Shown: positions 35,198-43,078 of the stretch, in pieces | How the letters are laid out: every line of letters begins with the position of its first letter | Position numbering within the stretch: position 1 is the first letter of the stretch | Assembly: GCF_049116555.1 (NCBI RefSeq) | Contig: NZ_JAGDYT010000008.1 | Location: 310,001-374,000, forward strand | DNA length: 64,000 bases | Direction of reading: 5' to 3' | DNA from: Maricaulis maris_C | GTDB lineage: Bacteria > Pseudomonadota > Alphaproteobacteria > Caulobacterales > Maricaulaceae | The notes under the pieces: model-generated | Told to the model about the DNA's origin: nothing | What the model saw: only the letters and a program-made list of their open reading frames with translations | Database searches by the model: none | Translations under genes and position numbers: made by a program

Positions 35198-36021
35198 CGC
35201 AGCAGATCGTTGATGGCGGTCTTGGAGCGTGTCTGAGCATCGACGCGCTTGACGATGACCGCACAGGCCAGCGACGGCCCGCCCTTGGGATCGGGCAGGG
35301 TGCCGGGCACCACGACCGCATAAGAGGGAATCTCGCCGCGCGTGATTTCACCGGTTGAGCGATCGACAATCTTTGTTGACTGGCCGAGGAAGACGCCCAT
35401 CGAGATCACCGCGCCCTGGCGCACGATCACGCCTTCGGCAACCTCCGAGCGGGCACCGATGAAGACATCATCCTCGATGATGACCGGGCCGGCCTGGAGG
35501 GGTTCCAGGACACCGCCGATACCGACGCCGCCCGAGATATGCACATTCTTGCCGATCTGGGCGCAGGAGCCGACCGTCGACCAGGTGTCGACCATCGTGC
35601 CCTCATCGACATAGGCGCCGAGATTGACATAGCTGGGCATCAGAACAGCGCCCGGCGCGATGAAGGAGCCGCGGCGCACGGCGCAGGGCGGCACCGCGCG
35701 GAAGCCGGCGGCCTTGAACTCGGCCTCGCCCCAACCTTCGAATTTGGACGAGACCTTGTCCCACCATTGTGAGCCGGCCACGCCGCCATCGACCAGACCC
35801 ATCGGATTGAGTCGGAAGCCCAGTAGCACGGCCTTTTTCAGCCATTGATGCACGACCCAGTCGCCATTGCCCTCACGCGAGGCAACACGCGCCTGACCGC
35901 TATCAAGCAGATTGATGGCGGTCTCGACGGCTTCGCGGACGTCGCCGGTCGTGTCGGCAGAGATGCCGTCGCGATGATCCCAGGCAGTCTCGATCGTGGT
36001 GATGAGGGCGGTGTCGGTCAT
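35194..36021 (-). CDS. dapD: Tetrahydrodipicolinate N-succinyltransferase
   Basis: The 275-residue trimeric enzyme of the left-handed beta-helix family has hexapeptide-repeat sequence, for example VNLGAYVDEGTMVDTWSTVG and GVGIGGVLEPLQAGPVIIED, with GARSEVAEGVIVRQGAVISM after it. It adds succinate to tetrahydrodipicolinate and is the step two before DapE. Its start overlaps the HAD gene upstream by ATGA. Confidence 0.95.
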   Translation of the reverse strand: MTDTALITTIETAWDHRDGISADTTGDVREAVETAINLLDSGQARVASREGNGDWVVHQWLKKAVLLGFRLNPMGLVDGGVAGSQWWDKVSSKFEGWGEAEFKAAGFRAVPPCAVRRGSFIAPGAVLMPSYVNLGAYVDEGTMVDTWSTVGSCAQIGKNVHISGGVGIGGVLEPLQAGPVIIEDDVFIGARSEVAEGVIVRQGAVISMGVFLGQSTKIVDRSTGEITRGEIPSYAVVVPGTLPDPKGGPSLACAVIVKRVDAQTRSKTAINDLLR

Positions 36022-36716
36022 GTGTCATCGTCCGGTGTTGCGGTGGTGCGGATGGAACCGAGGAAGGTCGGCAGGCAGTCCACGGCGTGGTGGACATGAT
36101 CAGGATGTTCGTCGGGCGCGGCGCTTTCCTCGTCGCGCGGGCCATGTTTGGCGCGGACCAGGACAGTTGTGAACCCCATGGCGTGGGCGGTTTTCAGATT
36201 GCGCACGCTGTCCTCGAAGAAGATCGATTCCGGAACGGGCAGGTCGAACTTGCGGACGAAGCTGTCAAAACCGGCCTGGTGCGGCTTGGGCTGAAAGCCC
36301 GAGGCCTCGACGTCGAAAATATCGTCGAAGAGATGGGTCAGGCCCATATGACCGAGAATATTCTCGGCATGACCGAGCGAGCCATTGGTATAGACGAGGC
36401 GCTTGCCGGGCAGGGCTTCGATACGGGCTGCCAGCTCGGGGTGGGGTGTGATCACGGTCGGATCGACATCGTGCACGAAATCGAGGAATTCACGCATGTC
36501 GACGGCATGATTGGCCATCAGCCCGTTGAGGGTGGTGCCATAGTCGCGCCAATAGGCTTTCTGCACCAGGCGGGCTTCGTCTTCGGGAAGCGAGAGCAGT
36601 CGCGCGACATATTGTGTCATGCGCCGATCGACCTGCGCCATGATCGGTGCGTCCGACGGGTAAAGCGTATTGTCGAGGTCGAAGACCCAATGGTTGATAT
36701 GTCTCAGATCGGCCAT
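36018..36716 (-). CDS. HAD-family hydrolase, pyrimidine 5'-nucleotidase type
   Basis: This 232-residue HAD protein has motif I FDLDNTLYPSD (residues 12-22), motif II VYTNGSLGHAENIL, and motif III/IV KPHQAGFD and FFEDSVRNLKTAHAMG. The sequence fits the YjjG/SDT1-like pyrimidine 5'-nucleotidase group. The start ATG has GGAGG seven bases upstream. It overlaps dapD by four bases and follows the DUF1036 gene after one base. Confidence 0.88.
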   Translation of the reverse strand: MADLRHINHWVFDLDNTLYPSDAPIMAQVDRRMTQYVARLLSLPEDEARLVQKAYWRDYGTTLNGLMANHAVDMREFLDFVHDVDPTVITPHPELAARIEALPGKRLVYTNGSLGHAENILGHMGLTHLFDDIFDVEASGFQPKPHQAGFDSFVRKFDLPVPESIFFEDSVRNLKTAHAMGFTTVLVRAKHGPRDEESAAPDEHPDHVHHAVDCLPTFLGSIRTTATPDDDT

Positions 36717-36717
36717 G

Positions 36718-37713
36718 TCATGGCCTCCGGAATTCACTCTCGTCCAGCGTAACCCGGACACCGCCATCGGCAGGTTCCGGGATGCGGTGGAAATCGGCGG
36801 GCGCATAACCGCGTTCGGCGCAATCCGTGCGGCCTTCGGCGACAAAACGGGCCGGGGCCACGCAAAAGGTTTCACCCCCGCCGACAAGGCCGCGCCGACC
36901 GGCGGTATTGATCCGCTCGGCAAAATAGAAAGTGTTCGCCGTTTCCAGTCGCGCGGCGAGGACGCGGGCGCATTCATTGGCATGGATGCGCCACCAGCCG
37001 CGCGATTGCCAGATTTCACCGACCTGGTGTCCGATCGCCACAGCGATGTCGCCGTCGGCAGTATTGCAGACCGTCATGCCGCTGGCCGCGTTGCGCTCCA
37101 GGGCCCGTGCTTCCAGGGCGTCGATCAAGGCGCCATCGCCAGGCGTACCGCTAATCCCGGCATCGCTGAGGAAACTGGCGACCGCGCGCCGTGTGGAGCG
37201 TCCATCAAGTCCGTCGACCCCGTTGATCGGATAGCCGGCCGATTGCAGCAGGCGCTGGATCCCGGCGACATTGGCCCGGCTCCCGAAACTGTCGGGTTCC
37301 ACAAAAACCGTGCGCTCGCGGTCGTCTCCTTCGCGGATGAAGAAGTCGCGTGAGGCCATGCCCAGCGAAGCGCAGCGCGTGTTGGCGACAACTTCGAAAT
37401 CCGCCTCGTCAACGCAGAGCGGGACCGTGCCGCGCCATTCGCGCACGCCGCCGAGATAGGCGATGGAGGATTTGGCATAGAAGAAGATCGGCTGGTCACC
37501 GTCGAGATCGACATCGCCGGCGACGGTCGCGCAATCCCCGGGGCGAAGCCGGGTCCAGCCTTCGATGGCAACGCCTCCCTCGACCGGCCAGGCCGTGGCA
37601 GCTTCGACAATATAGCTGGTCTCATTGCACAACTCGGCCGCATCGGCCCGGCCGCTCATCGTGGTCAGAAGAAGGGGCAGGGCCAGAAGGGTCGTGATCA
37701 GAAAGCGCAACAT
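36718..37713 (-). CDS. Secreted DUF1036 protein with a central peptidoglycan-binding-like domain
   Basis: The 331-residue protein has a signal peptide (MLRFLITTLLALPLLLTTMS). Two DUF1036 domains flank the middle: AELCNETSYIVEAATAW to about residue 125, and SGMTVCNTADGDIAVAIGHQ to about 320. Both have the pattern of a Cys-N start, a W-rich core and two more cysteines. Between them, VAGIQRLLQSAGYPINGVDGLDG (about 150-200) is a peptidoglycan-binding-like helical domain. It is probably a periplasmic cell-wall protein. It sits where argB is found in some relatives (from memory). Confidence 0.75.
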   Translation of the reverse strand: MLRFLITTLLALPLLLTTMSGRADAAELCNETSYIVEAATAWPVEGGVAIEGWTRLRPGDCATVAGDVDLDGDQPIFFYAKSSIAYLGGVREWRGTVPLCVDEADFEVVANTRCASLGMASRDFFIREGDDRERTVFVEPDSFGSRANVAGIQRLLQSAGYPINGVDGLDGRSTRRAVASFLSDAGISGTPGDGALIDALEARALERNAASGMTVCNTADGDIAVAIGHQVGEIWQSRGWWRIHANECARVLAARLETANTFYFAERINTAGRRGLVGGGETFCVAPARFVAEGRTDCAERGYAPADFHRIPEPADGGVRVTLDESEFRRP

Positions 37714-37720
37714 GCGTCTT

Positions 37721-38368
37721 TCATCCCATGTCGGGCAGCAGGGCGACAATCTCCGCCCGCAGCTGGTCAACGCCATCCTGCTTGGCTGACGAGGTCGCGA
37801 TCACGCGCGGGAAGGCTGCCGGGCGCTTGGCGATCTTCTCGCCGGTCTCGGCGATCAGGCGGGTGACGGCCGGCGGTTTGATCTTGTCGGTCTTGGTCAG
37901 CACGACCTGATAGCTCACCGCCGCCTCGTCGAAGACGTCCATGATTTTCAGATCGACCTCCTTGAGGCCGTGACGGCTGTCGATCAGCAGATAGACTCGC
38001 TTGAGATTGACCCTGCCGCGCAGGAAGGCCTTGGTCAGGCGGGTCCATTTCTCGACCACCGGCTTGGGCGCCTTGGCATAGCCATAGCCGGGCAGGTCGA
38101 CGATGCGCAGGTCAGTGTCATCGACCTCGAAGAAATTGAGCTCACGCGTGCGTCCGGGCTCGCCGGAGGCGCGGGCCAGGCCCTTCTGACCGGTCAGGGC
38201 ATTGATCAGCGAGGATTTGCCGACATTCGAGCGCCCGGCGAAAGCGACTTCGATCCGGTCCGGATCGGGCAGGTGATCCAGCGCGACCGCACCCATCAGG
38301 AAGGTGCAGGGTCGTGCGAAGAAACGCCGCCCGAGGCCGATATCCAGTTCGTCGCGAGCGTCGGTCAG
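37721..38368 (-). CDS. engB: Ribosome-assembly GTPase EngB (YsxC/YihA), probable CTG start
   Basis: The protein shows G1 GRSNVGKSS, G2 GRT, G3 DLPGYG and G4 TKTD, the set of the EngB GTPase needed for large-subunit assembly. The first ATG at 38296 would cut off the conserved N-terminus; family members have about 12-20 residues before that Met (here RFFARPCTFL). No ATG, GTG or TTG lies upstream in frame. A CTG at 38368-38366 is six bases behind a perfect AGGAGG and overlaps the yidC stop as CTGA. I place the start there, giving 215 residues. Confidence 0.85.
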   Translation of the reverse strand: MTDARDELDIGLGRRFFARPCTFLMGAVALDHLPDPDRIEVAFAGRSNVGKSSLINALTGQKGLARASGEPGRTRELNFFEVDDTDLRIVDLPGYGYAKAPKPVVEKWTRLTKAFLRGRVNLKRVYLLIDSRHGLKEVDLKIMDVFDEAAVSYQVVLTKTDKIKPPAVTRLIAETGEKIAKRPAAFPRVIATSSAKQDGVDQLRAEIVALLPDMG

Positions 38369-40155
38369 GACTCGCCTCCTCCGCCGCGCTTCAACAGGCG
38401 GGCGACCAGCTTGTCGACCTGGGTCTCGTTCCCGTGGCGCCGCATGATGATGTATTGCTGCAGCACGGACAGGAAATTGTTCCAGGCCCAGTAGATCACC
38501 AGGCCGGCCGCGAACGGGGCCAGGATGAAGGTGAAGACGATCGGCAGGAAGGCAAAAATGCGGGCCTGCATCGGGTCCGGCGGCGGCGGGTTGAGCGCCT
38601 GCTGCGCGGCCATGGTCAGGCCCATGATGATCGGCCAGGCGCCGATGCCGAGGACGCCGCCGATCAGCCAGATACCCGTCGGATCATAAGGGATGAGACC
38701 GAAGAGATTCCAGATATTCGTCGGGTCGGCGGCCGAGAGGTCGCGAATCCAGCCGAAGAAGGGCGCGTGACGCATTTCGATGGCGTTGAACAGCGTCTGG
38801 TAGAGCGCGAAGAAGATCGGGATCTGCGGCAGGATGGGCAGGCAACCGGCGAGCGGATTGATCTTCTCGGTCTTGTAGAGCTCCATCAGCGCTTGCTGCT
38901 GTTTTTGCTGATCGGCCGCATAGCGCTCCTTGAGCGCCGCCATTTTCGGCTGCACGGCCTTCATCTTCGCCATCGAGGCATAGGCGCGATTGGCCAGCGG
39001 GAACATGACGATCTTGACCATCAGCGTCAGCGCAAGAATGGCGAGGCCGAACTGGCCGAGTGCGCCTTCCAGCATGGTCAGCAACCAGACGAAGGGGCGG
39101 GTCAGGAACCACAGCCAGCCCCAGTTGATGGCCATGTCGAAACGCTCGATGCCAACTTCGTTCTGGACCTGCTCGAGGACGTCCAATTCCTTGGCGCCGG
39201 CGAAGATATGCGTGGTCGAGGTCAGGGTTTCACCGGTTGGCACCGCGATCGCCTGCTCGACATAGCTGGCCTCGAAGGCGTCCTGCTCGCCGCGCTCGAT
39301 CGTGCGGAAGCGGGCGGTGAAGGGGCGGTCCTGGTCCGGAACAGCGGCGGCCATCCAGTAGCGCTGCGTGATGCTGACCCAGCCGCCGGTGCCGCTTTCC
39401 TCAATCTGTTCGCCGTCTTCCAGCTTGCCGAAACTGCGGCGTATCATTGCGCCTTCGATAACGGCGAGGGCGCCCTCGAAGATGGCCATATTGCGGGTTT
39501 CATCTTCCGGGCGGCCTTCATGGCGGACGAGGCCATAGCGGGAGAGTTCGACTTCTTCGCCGGAATTGTTGGTGACCGTATCGCTGAGCGTGAAAAGGTA
39601 GTCTTCGTCCACCGAGATGACGCGCTCGAAGGCGAGGCCCGACGGGCTGTCATAGGTCAGGGTGACCGGCGTTTCCGGAGTCAGGGTCGAGCCCGAGGCC
39701 AAGGTCCATTCGGTCGAACCGCCCGGGAGATCGGTAAAGCCCGGCGTACCCGAGACCCAGCCATCGCGGGCGTAGAAGACATGATCGCCGCCGATCGGGT
39801 TCAGAAGGGCGACCGGGGTGTCGTCGTCAATCGTCTCGCTGTGGCGACGCAGGCGGATATCGTCGAGGCGGGCGCCGGTGAGCGAGAGCGATCCGAGCAC
39901 GGCCGGGGCGTCGATGGTGATGCGTTCATTGCCGGTCAGGGCAGTTTCGCGATCAACCGTGGTCACGGCCGCCGCCTCCAGCGCGGAGGCGGGCAGATCG
40001 GGATCGACCAGCTCGCCGCCGGCCGCTTCCAGGGCCGCTTCGCGCTCGACGCGTCGCTCCTCCTCGGCCGGGCCCATCACGAACATCTGGTATCCGGTCA
40101 GGATCACCAGGATCAGGCCCAGTGCGATAAACAGGTTGCGTTGATCTTCGCCCAT
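38365..40155 (-). CDS. yidC: Membrane protein insertase YidC
   Basis: The 596-residue protein has an N-terminal helix (residues 7-27), a large periplasmic beta domain (about 30-350), and the conserved insertase core with helices from about 355 on: NWGWLWFLTRPFVWLL, MFPLANRAYASMAKMKAVQPKM, and ALYQTLFNAIEMRHAPFFGWI. It places membrane proteins alone or with Sec. No yidD gene lies between rnpA and yidC, only a 6-base gap. The C-terminus ends GGGGES. Confidence 0.95.
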   Translation of the reverse strand: MGEDQRNLFIALGLILVILTGYQMFVMGPAEEERRVEREAALEAAGGELVDPDLPASALEAAAVTTVDRETALTGNERITIDAPAVLGSLSLTGARLDDIRLRRHSETIDDDTPVALLNPIGGDHVFYARDGWVSGTPGFTDLPGGSTEWTLASGSTLTPETPVTLTYDSPSGLAFERVISVDEDYLFTLSDTVTNNSGEEVELSRYGLVRHEGRPEDETRNMAIFEGALAVIEGAMIRRSFGKLEDGEQIEESGTGGWVSITQRYWMAAAVPDQDRPFTARFRTIERGEQDAFEASYVEQAIAVPTGETLTSTTHIFAGAKELDVLEQVQNEVGIERFDMAINWGWLWFLTRPFVWLLTMLEGALGQFGLAILALTLMVKIVMFPLANRAYASMAKMKAVQPKMAALKERYAADQQKQQQALMELYKTEKINPLAGCLPILPQIPIFFALYQTLFNAIEMRHAPFFGWIRDLSAADPTNIWNLFGLIPYDPTGIWLIGGVLGIGAWPIIMGLTMAAQQALNPPPPDPMQARIFAFLPIVFTFILAPFAAGLVIYWAWNNFLSVLQQYIIMRRHGNETQVDKLVARLLKRGGGGES

Positions 40156-40161
40156 GAAAAC

Positions 40162-40563
40162 TCAGGCCTCTTGCGCTTTGTGTTCGCGATCGCCCTGCGG
40201 CTGACCCTTGGTCAGATCCTTCAGGGCGCTTTCGACTTCCCCCATCAAGCGCGACCAGTCCCGGGAGGGCGTGCTCGCGCGTGCGATGAATACATAGTCA
40301 ATGCCGGGCTGTCCGTGGAGGGGGAGTAGCAGCCGGGCAATCTCCCGTAACCGGCGCTTGGCCCGGTTGCGGATGACGGCACCGCCGATCTTGCGGGTCG
40401 CGGTGAAGCCGGCCCCGATTTCGTGCGGCCCGACATGCAAAGAGCCGCCTCGCGAGCGGGCCTGAATGACCACGCCCGATCGGACGGCTTTTTTGCCTTT
40501 TGCGGCGTGCAAAAACTGGCGCCGCGTTTTCAGCCGTTTAACGGCAGGAAGCGGCGCTGACAT
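40162..40563 (-). CDS. rnpA: Ribonuclease P protein component
   Basis: The 133-residue basic protein has the RNR motif RNRAKRRLREIARL near residues 70-83 and the early FLHAAKGKKAVRSGVVIQA strand. It binds the catalytic RNase P RNA. It follows rpmH by five bases, the universal order. The ATG has AAGGA very close upstream; the frame is open a further 51 codons through rpmH and is not coding there. Confidence 0.93.
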   Translation of the reverse strand: MSAPLPAVKRLKTRRQFLHAAKGKKAVRSGVVIQARSRGGSLHVGPHEIGAGFTATRKIGGAVIRNRAKRRLREIARLLLPLHGQPGIDYVFIARASTPSRDWSRLMGEVESALKDLTKGQPQGDREHKAQEA

Positions 40564-40568
40564 CGTCC

Positions 40569-40703
40569 TTAGGCGGACAGACGCTTGCGGCCCTTGGCCC
40601 GGCGGCGAGCCAGGATTAGACGGCCGGATTTCGTCGCCATGCGGGCACGAAAGCCGTGGCGGCGCTTGCGGACGATCTTTGACGGCTGAAAAGTACGTTT
40701 CAC
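40569..40703 (-). CDS. rpmH: Ribosomal protein bL34
   Basis: At 44 residues it has exactly the family length. KRTFQPSKIVRKRRHGF and RRRAKGRKRLSA are the L34 signature. The start is GTG, not ATG. First gene of the rpmH-rnpA-yidC-engB series. Confidence 0.96.
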   Translation of the reverse strand: MKRTFQPSKIVRKRRHGFRARMATKSGRLILARRRAKGRKRLSA

Positions 40704-40802
40704 GGTCGCGCTCCATCGGCGTTCAATTCGAGAGCGGCGGCAATTACGCCCTTGCAGCGGCGGCGTCAAGGCTTCATGCCCCTCACTGAGCAGGAGAATG
40801 AC

Positions 40803-41579
40803 ATGGGAAACGCCGCAGACCAACCGCCGCAAATGCCGCCCGGGCCGCGCTCCACGGGCCTGCGCTGGCTGCGCCGCCTCGTTCTGATCGCGCTGCTGCT
40901 TGTTATTGCGGGACTTTTACTGACGGGTACGAGCCCGCTCGACCTGCTGGCCTGGCTGCGTGAAAGCCGGGGTCTGACCCGGGACGTGATTCAGGACCAT
41001 TTCGCCCTCGCTGTGATCTTGTGCGCGCTTGGCTATGTCCTGCTGGCGAGTCTCGCGCTTCCCGGTGCCCTCTGGCTGACCATTGCGGCCGGATTCGTGC
41101 TCGGTCAGGTCTGGGCCATTCCGGTGTCCTTGCTCGGGCTCACACTGGGCGCGATCAATACGGCTTTGCTCGTACGCTTCCTTGCCGGTGATGCGCGGCG
41201 AACCCGATTGCACGAACGCTATCGGCGCCTTGCGGCCGGGTTCGAGCGGGACCAGTTGACCTATATGATCCTGTTGCGGCTGCTGCCCCTGCCGTATTTC
41301 GGAGTCAATTTGGCTGCCGGGCTGTCGCGGGTCTCGCTCGGCGCGATGGCGCTCGGGACGCTGATCGGGTCCCTGCCGTCGATTATCCTCTATGCAGGCT
41401 TCGGCGCCGGGCTCGGCTCGCTGAGCGAAATGGAGGCCCTGCCAGGGCCGGAAGCCCTCCTGCAGCCGCAGGTTCTCTTGCCGCTGCTCATGATCATCCC
41501 GCTGGCCCTCGCGCCACTGTTCTGGCGTCGCTGGCAAAGGCGGCGAAAGGCACGCGCCTTGCCGGGCAAATCGCACTAG
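40803..41579 (+). CDS. TVP38/TMEM64-family (VTT domain) membrane protein
   Basis: The 258-residue protein has six predicted helices and the VTT signature: ALPGALWLTIAAGFVLG followed by FLAGDARR, and FGVNLAAGLSRVSLGAMALG with GSLPSIILYAGFGAG near residues 180-215. Relatives of the DedA superfamily act in lipid transport or scrambling. A basic C-terminal tail follows. The start has GGAG seven bases upstream; earlier in-frame ATGs are poorly placed. It lies 17 bases before the kinase gene. Confidence 0.85.
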   Translation: MGNAADQPPQMPPGPRSTGLRWLRRLVLIALLLVIAGLLLTGTSPLDLLAWLRESRGLTRDVIQDHFALAVILCALGYVLLASLALPGALWLTIAAGFVLGQVWAIPVSLLGLTLGAINTALLVRFLAGDARRTRLHERYRRLAAGFERDQLTYMILLRLLPLPYFGVNLAAGLSRVSLGAMALGTLIGSLPSIILYAGFGAGLGSLSEMEALPGPEALLQPQVLLPLLMIIPLALAPLFWRRWQRRRKARALPGKSH

Positions 41580-41596
41580 GCTATCGGCGTTGAACA

Positions 41597-43078
41597 ATGC
41601 CCACTGATCTCCCGCCCTCCAGCGAGCCCGCTCGCCCGTCCGAAACGCCGGCCCCCGGCGTGTTCGACAATCTGCGGGCCCAGCTTCTCATGGTCACGCT
41701 GGGGCTGGTTACGGCGGGCCTGGTCCTCGTCTATTTCCCGGCGGCCGCGAGTTTCCGACTGCAATGGATGACGGATCGTGCCGAGGCTGCCCACCTGGCC
41801 GCACTGGCGGCCGATGTAGCGCCGGGCGGGGCTCTGGGTGAGGAAGAGGTCCGTGCGCTCCTGATGGGCGCTGACGCGGTCGCCGTGGCGCGTGTGCGCG
41901 ATGGCATGAATGAGCTTGTCCTCTATTCCGGACCGATCGGCGAAGGGCTGGTCGAAAGCGATCTGCGCAAGGCCAGCTGGTGGACCCATATCCGCGATAC
42001 GGTCGAGACCCTGACCGCGGATGATGACCGGCTGCTGCGCATCAGGGCTCAACCGGTGGGAGCCCCGGACGAGCTGATCGATGTCATTGTGCGCGAAGGT
42101 CCGCTCCATACCGCCTTGCGCGATTTCTCCCGACGCCTCCTGATCTATGCCAGCCTCGCCGCCTTCATTGTCGGGGCGGTCCTGTATTGCGCACTCTTTT
42201 TCCTCTTTGTGCGACCGATGCGCCGGCTGGCCGGGGCAATGACCCATTTCCGCGAAGACCCGGCAGATCCGGGGCGGATGATCCGCCCGGGTGATGGCCG
42301 CAATGAAATCGGCCAGGCCGAGCACGAGCTCGCCCGCATGCAGGCCGATGTGCGTCAGGCCCTGCATCAGCGCGAGCGGCTCGCAGCGCTGGGCGGCGCC
42401 GTCGCCAAGATCAATCATGATCTGCGCAATGTCCTGGCCAGCGCCCAACTGGTCTCGGACCGGCTGGCCATGGATACGGATGACCGGGTGCGTGGCATGG
42501 GCGAGCGCCTGGTGCGCTCGGTCGACCGCGGGGTTCGCCTCTGCGAAGCGACGCTGGAATTCGGCCGCGCCGAGGAAAGCGCGCCTGTGCGTCAGCCGAT
42601 TCCGGCGCGGGCCCTGCTGGAGGAGGTCGCGGGCGATGCCATCCTGGCAGAGGGCGATGTGGACTGGGTCAATGATGTCGGTGAGGAGATTGTGCTCGAT
42701 GCCGACCCGGATCAGGCGCACCGGCTTTTCCTCAATCTCTGCCGCAATGCGATCCAGGCCATGCAGGCCGGGTCCGAGCCCCGGCGCCTGACCGCACGCG
42801 CGGTACCCGTGCCGCCGATTGATCCGTCGACAAGTGCCGGTGAAATCCGGATCGAGATCTCCGATACCGGTCCCGGCGTGCCGCCCAAGGCCCGTGAACG
42901 CCTGTTCCAGCCGTTTGGCGGCTCAACCCGTCGCGGTGGAAGCGGGCTGGGATTGTCGATTGCCCGTGAGCTCGCCCGCGCCCATGGCGGCGATGTCAAA
43001 CTGGTCGCGACCGGCGAGGATGGCACGATCTTTGGCGTCAGCCTGCCGTCCGCACCCGCGCACTCCCATCAAGGTTGA
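41597..43078 (+). CDS. Orphan sensor histidine kinase
   Basis: The 493-residue kinase has two membrane helices (about 26-50 and 176-200) enclosing a periplasmic sensor, a HAMP-like linker, the phospho-acceptor region KINHDLRNVLASAQL (His about 274), and the ATPase domain with N box NLCRNAIQAM, DTGPGVPP, and GGSGLGLSIA. The H box has HDLRN, as in the HWE-unlike classical kinases. There is no response regulator gene next to it, so its partner is elsewhere. Its end overlaps the convergent ggt gene by 10 bases. Confidence 0.88.
   Translation: MPTDLPPSSEPARPSETPAPGVFDNLRAQLLMVTLGLVTAGLVLVYFPAAASFRLQWMTDRAEAAHLAALAADVAPGGALGEEEVRALLMGADAVAVARVRDGMNELVLYSGPIGEGLVESDLRKASWWTHIRDTVETLTADDDRLLRIRAQPVGAPDELIDVIVREGPLHTALRDFSRRLLIYASLAAFIVGAVLYCALFFLFVRPMRRLAGAMTHFREDPADPGRMIRPGDGRNEIGQAEHELARMQADVRQALHQRERLAALGGAVAKINHDLRNVLASAQLVSDRLAMDTDDRVRGMGERLVRSVDRGVRLCEATLEFGRAEESAPVRQPIPARALLEEVAGDAILAEGDVDWVNDVGEEIVLDADPDQAHRLFLNLCRNAIQAMQAGSEPRRLTARAVPVPPIDPSTSAGEIRIEISDTGPGVPPKARERLFQPFGGSTRRGGSGLGLSIARELARAHGGDVKLVATGEDGTIFGVSLPSAPAHSHQG

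Noticed and set aside
38314..40329. Plus-strand open frame of 671 codons opposite yidC
   Set aside because: It is the mirror of the GC-rich yidC and engB codons, has no start signal, is rich in Arg/Gly/His with no domain, and yidC itself is certain.
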